60,200 nt of DNA from positions 1 through 60,200 of the forward strand of contig NZ_JANQVQ010000288.1 in the NCBI RefSeq assembly GCF_030730205.1, in the 5' to 3' direction. This DNA is from Paraglaciecola sp. (lineage in GTDB: Bacteria; Pseudomonadota; Gammaproteobacteria; Enterobacterales; Alteromonadaceae). This document shows, piece by piece, positions 47,518-56,043 of this stretch. The position numbers and the translations under genes were made by a program. The notes beneath the pieces are model-generated. The model was not told where the DNA came from and did not search any database. It worked only from the letters and a program-made list of their open reading frames with translations. Each line of letters opens with the position of its first letter. Within the stretch, counting starts at the first letter, position 1.

Positions 47518-48731
47518 GTCAGCACGTCACTATGTTCCAGCAACTCAGTGAGCAACTGTTACATCACCAGCATTTTTGGCGACCCGTTGCGTTTTATCAT
47601 AACACCCTAGCATGGATGACTGAACACCCTGATTTAGTTAAGCGCTTATACGCCTTATCCCACGACCAAATAGACCAGTTAGCTGGCTGCTCTGAGACAC
47701 TAACAGCGTTTTTATCCGACAATATTCCCGCAGCACCAGCACTTTTTGCCTTATCTCAACTTGAGCTGGCCCCTGTAAAAACCTTATCCGATGTTTCTCC
47801 CCATTTTTATGCTGGCATACCGGGGCGGAAGTGGCAGCAAATTAAAGCGTTTACGCAGAGCATGGACCACACCTCACCCAGTATTACTGAATGGTGTGCA
47901 GGTAAATCCCATTTGGGATTTTATTTACAACATGTGCATAAATCGAAGATAGAGGCACTAGAATGGGACTCAAACCTAGTTGAACAAGCCAATCAAAGGG
48001 CTCAGCAGCACAATGTACCGCTGCATTCTCACTGCATTGACGTACTGAATCCTGAGGCTGAGCAATATTTACGACAATCGCAACATGTGGTGGCCTTACA
48101 TGCCTGTGGTGAACTGCACGAGCACTTATTGCAACTGAGTATTGCGCACAACGTAAATGCGTTACACCTTGCCCCCTGCTGTTACCATAAACGCCGCGGG
48201 ACAGTCTATCAGCCCTTATCCACTCTCGGCCGCTCCTTGGATTTAGGACTTAACAAGACTGAACTGCATACCGCTGTTATGGAAACCGTAACCGCTGGGG
48301 CCACAGTGCAAAGGCAACGCAAGCAATTGCAAATCATGCGACTGGGTTTTGACTGTTTGCAACGGGTTTTACTGGCTAAGAATGAATTTTTGTCTGTCCC
48401 TTCCCTACCGATGAGTTGGGCCAAGGCTGAATTTAGTGACTTTTGCCGCCACTGTGCCCACTTAGTCAATATTGAGTTACCACTAAACATTGATTGGAAT
48501 GACTACTTACAACAAGGTGAAACCCGCTTTAAACAAGTTTCAGCCTTAGATTTAGTGCGGTTTTTATTTAGACGGCCCATCGAAGTATGGCTGGCCCTCG
48601 ATCGCGCTCTGATGCTTGAAGAACAGGGTTATAAGGTGAGTGTTACTCGGTTCTGCTCACCTGCAGTGACCCCTCGTAACATTCTTATTCAAGCCACTTT
48701 AAAGGCTAATCTTCAGCCTTATTCAATCTAA
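47514..48731 (+). CDS. SAM-dependent methyltransferase domain protein
   Basis: A 405-residue protein. The central region has a Rossmann-type SAM-binding pattern (ITEWCAGKSHLGFYLQHVHK, ALEWDSNLVEQANQRAQQHN) and a conserved stretch ending HLAPCCYHKRRG, which resembles the Methyltransf_32-type family. Flanking N- and C-terminal regions are not recognised. The substrate is unknown. It overlaps the MFS gene by 4 bases at its start and the YkgJ gene by 4 bases (opposite strand) at its end. Confidence 0.78.
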   Translation: MSQHVTMFQQLSEQLLHHQHFWRPVAFYHNTLAWMTEHPDLVKRLYALSHDQIDQLAGCSETLTAFLSDNIPAAPALFALSQLELAPVKTLSDVSPHFYAGIPGRKWQQIKAFTQSMDHTSPSITEWCAGKSHLGFYLQHVHKSKIEALEWDSNLVEQANQRAQQHNVPLHSHCIDVLNPEAEQYLRQSQHVVALHACGELHEHLLQLSIAHNVNALHLAPCCYHKRRGTVYQPLSTLGRSLDLGLNKTELHTAVMETVTAGATVQRQRKQLQIMRLGFDCLQRVLLAKNEFLSVPSLPMSWAKAEFSDFCRHCAHLVNIELPLNIDWNDYLQQGETRFKQVSALDLVRFLFRRPIEVWLALDRALMLEEQGYKVSVTRFCSPAVTPRNILIQATLKANLQPYSI

Positions 48732-49030
48732 TCGGTGATACCTAAAACCTCTGCTCGTTCAATCTTACATTCATAGGAGCCCATTTCAAATTCTCTGCAA
48801 ACTAAGGGCCTGTAAGCATATATAGTACACATTAGGGTATTGCGATCCAGCGCTGCACACCAGCCGTCAGCATGACGCTTCATGACCTCTACATGATGGG
48901 CATTTTCAGTAATAAAATACTGAGGGACGCCAGTATCAGTCAACAATCTAACTTCAAGTCGACAACAACAGGCTTGGCAGTTTTGGCAGGTGATGGTGGG
49001 GTCTGGAAGGACACTATATTCTATTGTCAT
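48728..49030 (-). CDS. YkgJ family cysteine-cluster protein
   Basis: A 100-residue protein with the conserved cysteines of the YkgJ/CxxCxxCC family: ITCQNCQACCCRLEV, then WCAALDRNTLMCTIYAYRPL followed by VCREFEMGSYECK. The cysteines likely hold a metal or iron-sulfur cluster; the function is not established. Convergent with the methyltransferase gene (4-base overlap). Confidence 0.88.
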   Translation of the reverse strand: MTIEYSVLPDPTITCQNCQACCCRLEVRLLTDTGVPQYFITENAHHVEVMKRHADGWCAALDRNTLMCTIYAYRPLVCREFEMGSYECKIERAEVLGITD

Positions 49031-49166
49031 AATTAATTCGTAACCTGAGTGAAGCGCTATGTTAACGCAAATACCCTGTAAGGAGTGAATTTCGTGGTTG
49101 TATCAAGGTCTTATGCTCAGTAATATGTAATATCATGACAACTAAGCGACGATAGTAGCAGCGCAC

Positions 49167-49982
49167 GTGTTTCACCCTTACCTATTAAAAACAATACTGC
49201 TCTTTAGTTTATATGCAAGCTGCGTGTCTGATGTTTATTCAGCAACAAACAAACACCTCGTAATATCAGTTAACTCTCCAGGTTCAATGCCTTATTTGTA
49301 CTTCGATGCAAAAAATCAAAAATATGCAGGTTTGGTCGTCGACTTTTTTGTTCAATTGCACGAGCAAGGACTATTTGATACCGAATACATTGATTCTAAC
49401 CAAATGCGCAGTGAACAATTTTTATTAAGTGGTAAAGCAGATATCTACTTGGCTAATAAAGCATGGTTGGCCCAAGCGGATAAATTCATTTTTAGTGAGC
49501 CAATAATTCAACACGCGACGTACTTGTATAGCCTCAGTCCGTTCGATGAATCGTTTTCTACGACTAACTTGAACAATAAACTTATTTGCACCCACCAAAA
49601 CTTTATCTATAGCGGCTTAACTGACTCTTTTGCAGAGAAAAAAATAAAGCGCGTTGATGCCAGTGATCAGCAGACCATGGCCACAATGTTTAAAAATGGT
49701 CGCTGTGATTATATGGCTATGAACAACTACAATGCGGCTGAGATATTTTCAAAGCAGACATATTGCGATATTAAAGTGTATCAAAGTCCGCAACCTACCA
49801 GCATGGTTAATCTGTACTTTGTGATGCGCCCCGAATTTACTGAGGTTAAATCTGTTATCGACCAGTACTTGCACGTTTTTAAAAACAGTGGAAAAGCCGA
49901 AAAGTCTTTAGCAAGCCACGCAACAAGCCCTAATTTTCCACTTGAGACCCCCTGTCTCACACTTGTAAATCCCCACCCCTAA
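49167..49982 (+). CDS. Exported solute-binding protein (SBP_bac_3-like)
   Basis: A 271-residue protein with a signal peptide (LKTILLFSLYASCVSDVYSA) and a periplasmic-binding body (VISVNSPGSMPYLYFDAKNQ, YAGLVVDFFVQLHEQGLFDT, MATMFKNGRCDYMAMNNY). It starts with GTG at 49167. No transporter genes adjoin, so it may be a stand-alone sensor or orphan binding protein. The ligand is unknown. Confidence 0.75.
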   Translation: MFHPYLLKTILLFSLYASCVSDVYSATNKHLVISVNSPGSMPYLYFDAKNQKYAGLVVDFFVQLHEQGLFDTEYIDSNQMRSEQFLLSGKADIYLANKAWLAQADKFIFSEPIIQHATYLYSLSPFDESFSTTNLNNKLICTHQNFIYSGLTDSFAEKKIKRVDASDQQTMATMFKNGRCDYMAMNNYNAAEIFSKQTYCDIKVYQSPQPTSMVNLYFVMRPEFTEVKSVIDQYLHVFKNSGKAEKSLASHATSPNFPLETPCLTLVNPHP

Positions 49983-50289
49983 GCACTCAATCAGGGTTAG
50001 CCTGTATTTACCCCCTTAAAAGTGTCCTACACTTTGGCCCATTGCAAAAATACCTAAGGATTTCAACTTGTGTATATTGCACAGTGCTTTGTAAATATTT
50101 CATTTTTCAAGCAAAGCTAAAAGTGATTTATTGGCTCAAGCCCTTTTAAAATGAGGAATAAAGGGCTGGTACATGATTTGAATGCCTTGTCGTCAGAGAT
50201 AAAAACCAAGAGTCAATTTATGCAAGCCTTTCAAATTGGCTTGTAAGCACCATTTGGCCCAAGCACTAGAGACGACGATAGGAAAAACA
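49983..50289. other. Gap between solute-binding protein and mscS
   Basis: 307 bases without a credible gene. Contains short inverted repeats such as AGTGT-CCT-ACACT near 50021. No confident terminator or promoter seen. Confidence 0.5.
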
Positions 50290-51222
50290 ATGAAATTTGA
50301 AGCACTAGATAAATTTTGGCACCTCATCAATGAAAAATTGCAGCTGTGGTTAGAAGTCAGTATAAAAAATCTACCCAATTTCGTAGTGGCCTTATTTATT
50401 GCCATTAGTTTTGCCTTCATATCTCGTGTCGCGAGTAATGCATTACGAAAACTGCTCCACTCAACTCTAGAATCCCGCCAAATTGCCGACTTGCTAGCCT
50501 CCATATTCAGAATTATCGTATTAGTAATAGGCCTATTTATCGCGCTAGATTTTTTAGGTTTGTCTGGCACCGTAACATCACTATTGGCGGGAGCAGGAAT
50601 TGTAGGCTTGGCCATTGGATTTGCCTTTCAAGACATGACGGAGAATCTGATTGCAGGCATTGCCATGGGGATCCGAAAACCTTTTAAAATAGGTGATGTG
50701 GTTAAAGCTGATGATGTCTTTGGTAATGTAAGAACCATTAATTTACGCAATACCTTAGTTGAAACATTTTTTGGCCAACTCAAAATTGTTCCCAACAAAA
50801 TTTTGTTTAGGGAAACCTTAACCAATTATTCAGTATTAGGGATCCGCCGAATTGAGGTTCCAGTAGGTATATCCTATGGAGACGAACCTCAAAAGGCCGC
50901 AGAGTTGATTGTGGAAAAAGTGAATGAGCTGGATTTCGTCATTAAAAAGGAAGAAACCGCAGTGTACGCTGAAGGGTTCGGCGACAGCAGTATCAATTTA
51001 TTAGTGTGGTTTTGGATAGACTATCCGGGCGAAACGGGTTACATGCAAGCAAGACATACAGCCATAGTAACAATCAAAAAAGCGTTAGAAGACGCTGACA
51101 TTCTTATCCCCTTCCCCATCAGAACCCTTGATTTTGGGGCTAAGGGCGGTGAAAAGCTTGATACTATGTTGTCGAGCAAAGTGGCTCAAGCCAAAATAAA
51201 ACCAGATGAATCTGCCAAGTAA
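50290..51222 (+). CDS. Small-conductance mechanosensitive channel, MscS family
   Basis: A 310-residue channel relieving hypo-osmotic pressure. Three hydrophobic segments (LPNFVVALFIAISFAFIS; IFRIIVLVIGLFIALDFLGL; GTVTSLLAGAGIVGLAIGFA) end in the pore-lining TM3, with the typical FAFQDMTENLIAGIAMGIRK, then the beta domain (PFKIGDVVKADDVFGNVRTI) and the alpha/beta C-terminal domain. The ATG at 50290 has AGGAAAAA before it; the upstream TTG-opened frame from 50236 is unlikely. Confidence 0.92.
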   Translation: MKFEALDKFWHLINEKLQLWLEVSIKNLPNFVVALFIAISFAFISRVASNALRKLLHSTLESRQIADLLASIFRIIVLVIGLFIALDFLGLSGTVTSLLAGAGIVGLAIGFAFQDMTENLIAGIAMGIRKPFKIGDVVKADDVFGNVRTINLRNTLVETFFGQLKIVPNKILFRETLTNYSVLGIRRIEVPVGISYGDEPQKAAELIVEKVNELDFVIKKEETAVYAEGFGDSSINLLVWFWIDYPGETGYMQARHTAIVTIKKALEDADILIPFPIRTLDFGAKGGEKLDTMLSSKVAQAKIKPDESAK

Positions 51223-51253
51223 GTGGGCATCATCTGGCTTTGATTATTCGCGT

Positions 51254-51661
51254 TTAGTTTCCCAAGTGAGGTAAGTGCTTGATGGTTTTGTAAGTGAATG
51301 CCATTTTCACACATTGGCGGAATATTAATGCGGGAATAGGAGAGTTGAGATTGAGCACAATAGCTCGATTGCCTTGCAAAATTAGCAGATCGGCATAACG
51401 TTCTCGAAAGGTCTCAACCAGGGAAGTGTGGCAATTAAAAAACAGGAAACATTGTTGTGGAGTAGTGGCTTTCCAGCCCATGCAAACTGGCGTACCGCCT
51501 TTGACGCTATAACTTGGCTCACCCCACTTGATGCTCTCGTGCACTTCACCTAGTTGGTGAGATGCCGCGACATCGAAAATAATAGCTCTAAGTTGCATTA
51601 GGGTTGTTTGAACCGAGTTTGGGTGACAACTTAATGTACTTAGCACCTGTTTATTCATCAT
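51254..51661 (-). CDS. DUF1801 domain protein
   Basis: A 135-residue member of the DUF1801 (YdhG-like) family: SIKWGEPSYSVKGGTPVCMG is the conserved core, with a two-layer fold of unknown function. It begins 5 bases after the stop of the diguanylate cyclase gene on the same strand, so they are probably co-transcribed. Confidence 0.85.
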   Translation of the reverse strand: MMNKQVLSTLSCHPNSVQTTLMQLRAIIFDVAASHQLGEVHESIKWGEPSYSVKGGTPVCMGWKATTPQQCFLFFNCHTSLVETFRERYADLLILQGNRAIVLNLNSPIPALIFRQCVKMAFTYKTIKHLPHLGN

Positions 51662-51666
51662 CCATC

Positions 51667-53070
51667 TTATTTTTCTATTGCGCTAACTAACATCACTTCA
51701 ACCTTATTTCTGCCATCCCCTTTGGCCTTGTAAAGCGCGATATCAGCCTTCTTGAGCTGAGTATCAACCGAGAGCGAGGGCGTTGCCTCACTGACACATA
51801 CCCCAATGCTCGCAGTGATAGTAAAGTTTTCATGTGTTTCTGAGGTAAAACAAAGTGCTGAAATACTCACTCTTAATCGCTCACAAATACCAACTGCCTG
51901 AGAGTCGTCTTCTAGTAATATACAAAAGCCAAACTCTTCTCCACCGTAACGACCGAAGACATCTTCTTGTCTAAAGAACAAAGAAAAACACTCAGCTACC
52001 TTTATCAGCACTTTGTCGCCCATATCATGGCCAAAGGTATCGTTAATGTTTTTAAAATAATCGACATCCACGATACCGACCAAAAAAAACATGCTCCCTC
52101 GTTTGGCTCTACTAAGTAGTTTTTCTGCTTGGTCTAAAAAGCATCTTCGATTCGGAATTTGCGTTAATACGTCGTAGTAGGCATATTGAAAGAGTTTTTT
52201 ATTGGCATCATGTAGCTCAATTGTTCTTTCTCTTATTAACCTCTCAAGATCAACTTTTAGCTCTTTAAGCTTCTTGTTATTGCTTTCTAATTGCTCGGCA
52301 CTATAAATTTCTTGGGTGATATCTCTTTGAATTGCCGCAAAATGCGTCACTTCATTATAGCGATTCGTTAAAGGGAAAATATTAATGTCCAACCAGTAAG
52401 GGTGACCCGTTTTTGTGTAGTTACGTACTTTAGCTGACACACTTGAACGATTTTTTAGCGCTGTACTGATGCGCTTAAGCTCTGCCGGATCAGTTTCTTT
52501 GCCTTGCAGTATTCGAGGCGTCTCACCTATTGCTTCCTCGCGGCTATAGCCTGTCAGTTTCACAAAAGCCTCGTTTACGTAGACAATGCGAGGCCCCAAT
52601 GGCGCAGCCAGATCGTCCGCTTCAGTAACAATCACTATTTCGGCAGAATTATCTGCAATAGCTTTAAACGAGAACAAGCCTTTCTGCTCGGTAATATCGC
52701 TAAAGGTAATAACAATAAAACTGTCTTTTTCTTTACTCGCTATTTCAGGATAGGCATTGACCATAAACCAAGACGGTTTTACTTGAGCACTGTCTATCAC
52801 CCCCATAATCATATTATTCACAGGTCCTTTAAATCGCTTTACCTGTGTGACAGGAAATTGGTCACTGGACAAAGGATGTTTGTCTTCATCAATAAAGCGC
52901 CATACAGGATCAAGAGCATCTTTCCCTAAGATTTGCTCATGAGTAAGTCGCAGCAAACGCAAAGCGGTTGGATTAGCATAAACCACCGAGGTGTCCCACC
53001 GATGTATCACAACGGCAATATTAGCATTTTCGAGCAGATTTTTTAGAATTGGACTTTCAAAATTCCCCAT
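51667..53070 (-). CDS. PAS-PAS-GGDEF diguanylate cyclase
   Basis: A 467-residue soluble sensor that should make cyclic di-GMP. Two PAS domains (about residues 8-125 and 130-255) are followed by a coiled coil (SAEQLESNNKKLKELKVDLE) and a GGDEF domain. The active site is GGEEF (376-380), with an inhibitory I-site RQED (367-370) exactly 5 residues before it, so the product likely feeds back. The second PAS has the LOV-like block IGETPRILQGKETDPAELKR, but lacks the photoactive Cys (Pro in its place). No membrane segment is seen. An FNR-type site lies about 95 bases upstream. Confidence 0.92.
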   Translation of the reverse strand: MGNFESPILKNLLENANIAVVIHRWDTSVVYANPTALRLLRLTHEQILGKDALDPVWRFIDEDKHPLSSDQFPVTQVKRFKGPVNNMIMGVIDSAQVKPSWFMVNAYPEIASKEKDSFIVITFSDITEQKGLFSFKAIADNSAEIVIVTEADDLAAPLGPRIVYVNEAFVKLTGYSREEAIGETPRILQGKETDPAELKRISTALKNRSSVSAKVRNYTKTGHPYWLDINIFPLTNRYNEVTHFAAIQRDITQEIYSAEQLESNNKKLKELKVDLERLIRERTIELHDANKKLFQYAYYDVLTQIPNRRCFLDQAEKLLSRAKRGSMFFLVGIVDVDYFKNINDTFGHDMGDKVLIKVAECFSLFFRQEDVFGRYGGEEFGFCILLEDDSQAVGICERLRVSISALCFTSETHENFTITASIGVCVSEATPSLSVDTQLKKADIALYKAKGDGRNKVEVMLVSAIEK

Positions 53071-53165
53071 CAGACATCCTTTTGCTAGTTAAAAGTCAAT
53101 GGAAACCGCTAAAACGAAGAGTAGACCAAAAATCGACATAGCCGAGGTATTTTTAAAAATAAATT

Positions 53166-53179
53166 TTGATGTAAATCAA
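53166..53179. promoter_or_regulatory. FNR-type palindrome upstream of the diguanylate cyclase
   Basis: TTGAT-GTAA-ATCAA, a perfect TTGATnnnnATCAA match about 95 bases before the cyclase start, in the 411-base gap that otherwise shows only the csp terminator. It is the second such site in the window. Confidence 0.45.
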
Positions 53180-53334
53180 TGCCATTTGTATGTAGTTAAC
53201 AGAAATAGAAAACAGGAGAGAACTATTTTACACCAGCGTCAATCTGGCTGAATCACGCAAAGGTTAATAGTAGGCTGGCGCTAGAGAGTGGTAATGAGTG
53301 GATGAGAAGTGAGCCAAGGATCACTGGCCTTTAA

Positions 53335-53396
53335 CAAAAAAGGTGCTGTGGCCACTATACCCACTCAATGAAGCGGTATAACCAAACCAGCACCCT
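53335..53396 (-). terminator. Structured terminator downstream of the cold-shock gene
   Basis: Minus strand: GGGTGCTG ... CAGCACC-T7, with a nested inner stem TATACC/GGTATA. The roughly 45-base loop region between the outer arms is larger than in ordinary terminators. It lies about 85 bases after the csp stop codon. Confidence 0.65.
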
Positions 53397-53481
53397 TTGT
53401 ATTCAATCAAATTAGCTTTGTAAATCGTCTTTACGCAGCCGTTTTATCATTCAAGCGCCCAAAAGCCCTTGTATCGTCAAA

Positions 53482-53688
53482 TTAGATTGCAACAACTTTG
53501 TTTGCACATGGGCCTTTTTGACCCTGGCCAACTTCAAATTCAACCGCTTGACCATCGTTCAAAGAGGCGAACTGGCCACCAGCTTGAATTTCAGAGTGGT
53601 GAACGAAAAGGTCCTTACCGCCATCTTCAGGAGTAATAAAGCCGAAACCTTTATCTGCGTTGAACCACTTAACTGTACCTTTACTCAT
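53482..53688 (-). CDS. CspA-family cold-shock protein
   Basis: A 68-residue single-stranded nucleic-acid-binding protein. RNP1 (KGFGFI) and RNP2 (LFVHHS) are both present in [20 protein letters not shown]. The body ends in the usual [10 protein letters not shown]. It acts as an RNA chaperone. The ATG has a purine-rich AAAAGAG before it. The 218-base upstream gap could hold a long structured leader, as in cspA genes, but I cannot confirm one. Confidence 0.96.
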   Translation of the reverse strand: MSKGTVKWFNADKGFGFITPEDGGKDLFVHHSEIQAGGQFASLNDGQAVEFEVGQGQKGPCANKVVAI

Positions 53689-53906
53689 TTAATTTACTCT
53701 TTTAATTTGGTGAAATGTTGTTTAATAGTATCCGAACTCACCAATCCGCATACCCAGAAACTGATGGGGCGTAGCTTACACGCATTAGGGCTTAAGCAAT
53801 ACAACTAACTTCACTATCTGGTAATTAGTTGCCAAAACAACAACAAATCCTCCTTTCCTATAAAAATCCCAGTATATTTGCCAGATAGGTGAAGCAAAAG
53901 GCTCGT

Positions 53907-54899
53907 TTAATTCTGTTTGCTTTTTCTTGTTAAGGTCCGCCAAACGAAATCCAAGTCTTGCGACTTAAACTGATAAGGTAACAAGACACTGTCGATTTCA
54001 GAGAACTGCGATACGTTAAGCTCTGCTACCGCATGGTTAAATACATAATTATCAGAAAACCCCATTCTAATATCAGACACTACTAATTGGCCCTCTATTA
54101 TCTCACTTTGCATAAAACCATGAGTAAACCACGCCAAACGCTTCACTGCATTTAAGTCTTTGGCCTGGTTCAATAAGTCATTATTCAGTTTAAAACGGTT
54201 AAATTCGATGGCTTGGTCAGATTCTAACAAGGAATAAAAGCCCTCTAAATAATGGGTATCTTGCAATACAACCACACGCCATAGTAGCGAATTAAAAGGC
54301 GTGGGGGTGCTGAATATCTGTGTTTGATTTTGTTTGGTTGAAACCAATACCTGCTGATCGACAAAAAATTTAGCGGCCCATGTCCACATTAAATAGACAG
54401 AACTGAGGGCAACCCCTGCTGCTAAAACCTTAGGCGAAATAGAAGCCCTAGGTTTAATTAAAATAAATAAGGTTCCTACTAATAAGGGCAAGGTATAAAG
54501 CGGGTCAATAATAAATATGGTGCTCCAAGACACGGGGGGAGAACTTAAGGGCCAAAACAGCTGGGTACCATAAGCGGTATGGGCATCTAATACAGGGTGA
54601 GTGATTAAGGCCAAAAAAATCGCAGCAAACCAGGCGTAAGGCGCCTCTTGCACAGGGCGATACCAGCGTTTAAGCAGAGTCCAAAGCACTAACGAGACAG
54701 GTATTAAAACAAATAAGGAATGACTGAATCCACGATGATAAGTAAAGTTCGTCACCGCATCACCGTAATCAATAAAAACATCGAGGTCTGGTAACGTACC
54801 TAGCGCAGCACCCATTATCGCTGCCTTACGTTTAGCACCTTGCGGTACGCACACTGCAGCAACGGATGCTCCCAAAACGATTTGTGTCAAAGAATCCAA
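53907..54899 (-). CDS. Membrane-bound metal-dependent hydrolase, YdjM family
   Basis: A 330-residue integral membrane protein of the YdjM/DUF457 family. The N-terminus MDSLTQIVLGASVAAVCVPQ (from TTG at 54899), the motif LPDLDVFIDYGDAV and FTYHRGFSHSLFVLIPVSLV, plus a later ITHPVLDAHTAYGTQLFWPL, supply the Asp/His residues typical of the family. Several membrane helices follow; the C-terminal third looks soluble. The TTG start is preferred because GGAG lies 6 bases before it and homologues begin MDxLTQ; upstream ATG 54911 and GTG 54917 lack this. No LexA box was found. Confidence 0.82.
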   Translation of the reverse strand: MDSLTQIVLGASVAAVCVPQGAKRKAAIMGAALGTLPDLDVFIDYGDAVTNFTYHRGFSHSLFVLIPVSLVLWTLLKRWYRPVQEAPYAWFAAIFLALITHPVLDAHTAYGTQLFWPLSSPPVSWSTIFIIDPLYTLPLLVGTLFILIKPRASISPKVLAAGVALSSVYLMWTWAAKFFVDQQVLVSTKQNQTQIFSTPTPFNSLLWRVVVLQDTHYLEGFYSLLESDQAIEFNRFKLNNDLLNQAKDLNAVKRLAWFTHGFMQSEIIEGQLVVSDIRMGFSDNYVFNHAVAELNVSQFSEIDSVLLPYQFKSQDLDFVWRTLTRKSKQN

Positions 54900-54964
54900 A
54901 GCCCACTCCATCTTCACTATGATTAATTACTAGCTAACAACGACGGTTAGTTTGTATAAGTTCA

Positions 54965-55930
54965 TTATTCCAACGCTAAGGCTGTTTGCGTGTGCATAAA
55001 GTCATTAATTTTAGGATGTTCAGCACTCCAACCTAACAAAAAGCGATGAAAATCAGCCCATACAAAAGGAATAAGCGCACGCCATTCTTGCTCTAGATGC
55101 TCAAACTCAGTTTGACTGTATTGGCTCATCACCTGCTTAAGCACTGAAAAATAGTAATCGATAAATTGATCATGTAAGGCCCATAACTGTTTGTCTTGCA
55201 AGCAGCTTCCTAAAAAGTACATCACGTCTTTAACCCCTACCCCTGTACCGACGTATTGAAAATCCACTGCCGCGACAGCATTGCTTTGACTGAAACAAAA
55301 ATTGGCCAACTTAGCGTCACCATGCACTAAGGTACGAAAGCGTGCAGCTTCTATGGTATCGGCAATATATTTTGCATTGTCTTTTAGCATTCCTTTTGGC
55401 ATTGCTTGGTATTCATCTTGACGCGTGGCAAAGTGCCAATAGCTACCTATTGGCCATAAGCCGGGCGTTTCGGTATTAATAAAACGCCCATGAAAATGAG
55501 CTAACCAACTCAGCACCGCTTTTATTTGGATCTCGTTTATTTTGTGGTGTACTCGGTTAAAACCTGTGGTGTCGAGGTCTTCCATAATAAGTGTCTGTTG
55601 CTCACCTTGCTCAGAGCACTGTATTAAACCGACAAATTGCGGCACGTAACACGCTTCGTCACAAAAAGAGGCAAAAGATTGATAAAAATTAGCTTCTACA
55701 GCATAGGAAGTCACTTTGCGCTGATGACTCACATCACTATGCCACCCCCGAGGATGAAGCACTTCTGAGGGCGGTTTAACATGCTTCACTATTATGCTCC
55801 TATTAAGTTTGGGGCTAAAGTAACGAGCAATTTCACCGTAGTTGCTCCATAAGCGCTGCAGAATCTTGCGCTTACACAGATGATTATCGTCAAAATACTC
55901 ACGAAGCAGTTGGTCTAAGGATGAATACAT
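54965..55930 (-). CDS. Kinase-like phosphotransferase (ecdysteroid-kinase/APH-like)
   Basis: A 321-residue protein with the aminoglycoside/choline-kinase fold. The catalytic loop is LVHGDAKLANFCF (HGDxxxxN) and the metal Asp is in AVDFQYVGTGVGVKDVMYFL; an upstream ATP-site block is LIMEDLDTTGFNR. The best resemblance is the EcKinase-like branch; the substrate is unknown. It is 5' of the YdjM-like gene on the same strand, with a gap of 50-65 bases. Confidence 0.8.
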   Translation of the reverse strand: MYSSLDQLLREYFDDNHLCKRKILQRLWSNYGEIARYFSPKLNRSIIVKHVKPPSEVLHPRGWHSDVSHQRKVTSYAVEANFYQSFASFCDEACYVPQFVGLIQCSEQGEQQTLIMEDLDTTGFNRVHHKINEIQIKAVLSWLAHFHGRFINTETPGLWPIGSYWHFATRQDEYQAMPKGMLKDNAKYIADTIEAARFRTLVHGDAKLANFCFSQSNAVAAVDFQYVGTGVGVKDVMYFLGSCLQDKQLWALHDQFIDYYFSVLKQVMSQYSQTEFEHLEQEWRALIPFVWADFHRFLLGWSAEHPKINDFMHTQTALALE

Positions 55931-56043
55931 ATTTGCCTAATAGGGTAACTGACTGATTAATAAATAAAACTATAAGTAAAATGACCTTAATTAGGTTAAT
56001 TTACGTTAACAAAATACCATAAATTACAAAAAACAGGGGTTCT

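Noticed and set aside
54900-54964. LexA box before the YdjM-like gene
   Set aside because: E. coli ydjM is in the SOS regulon, but no CTGT-N8-ACAG site is visible here.
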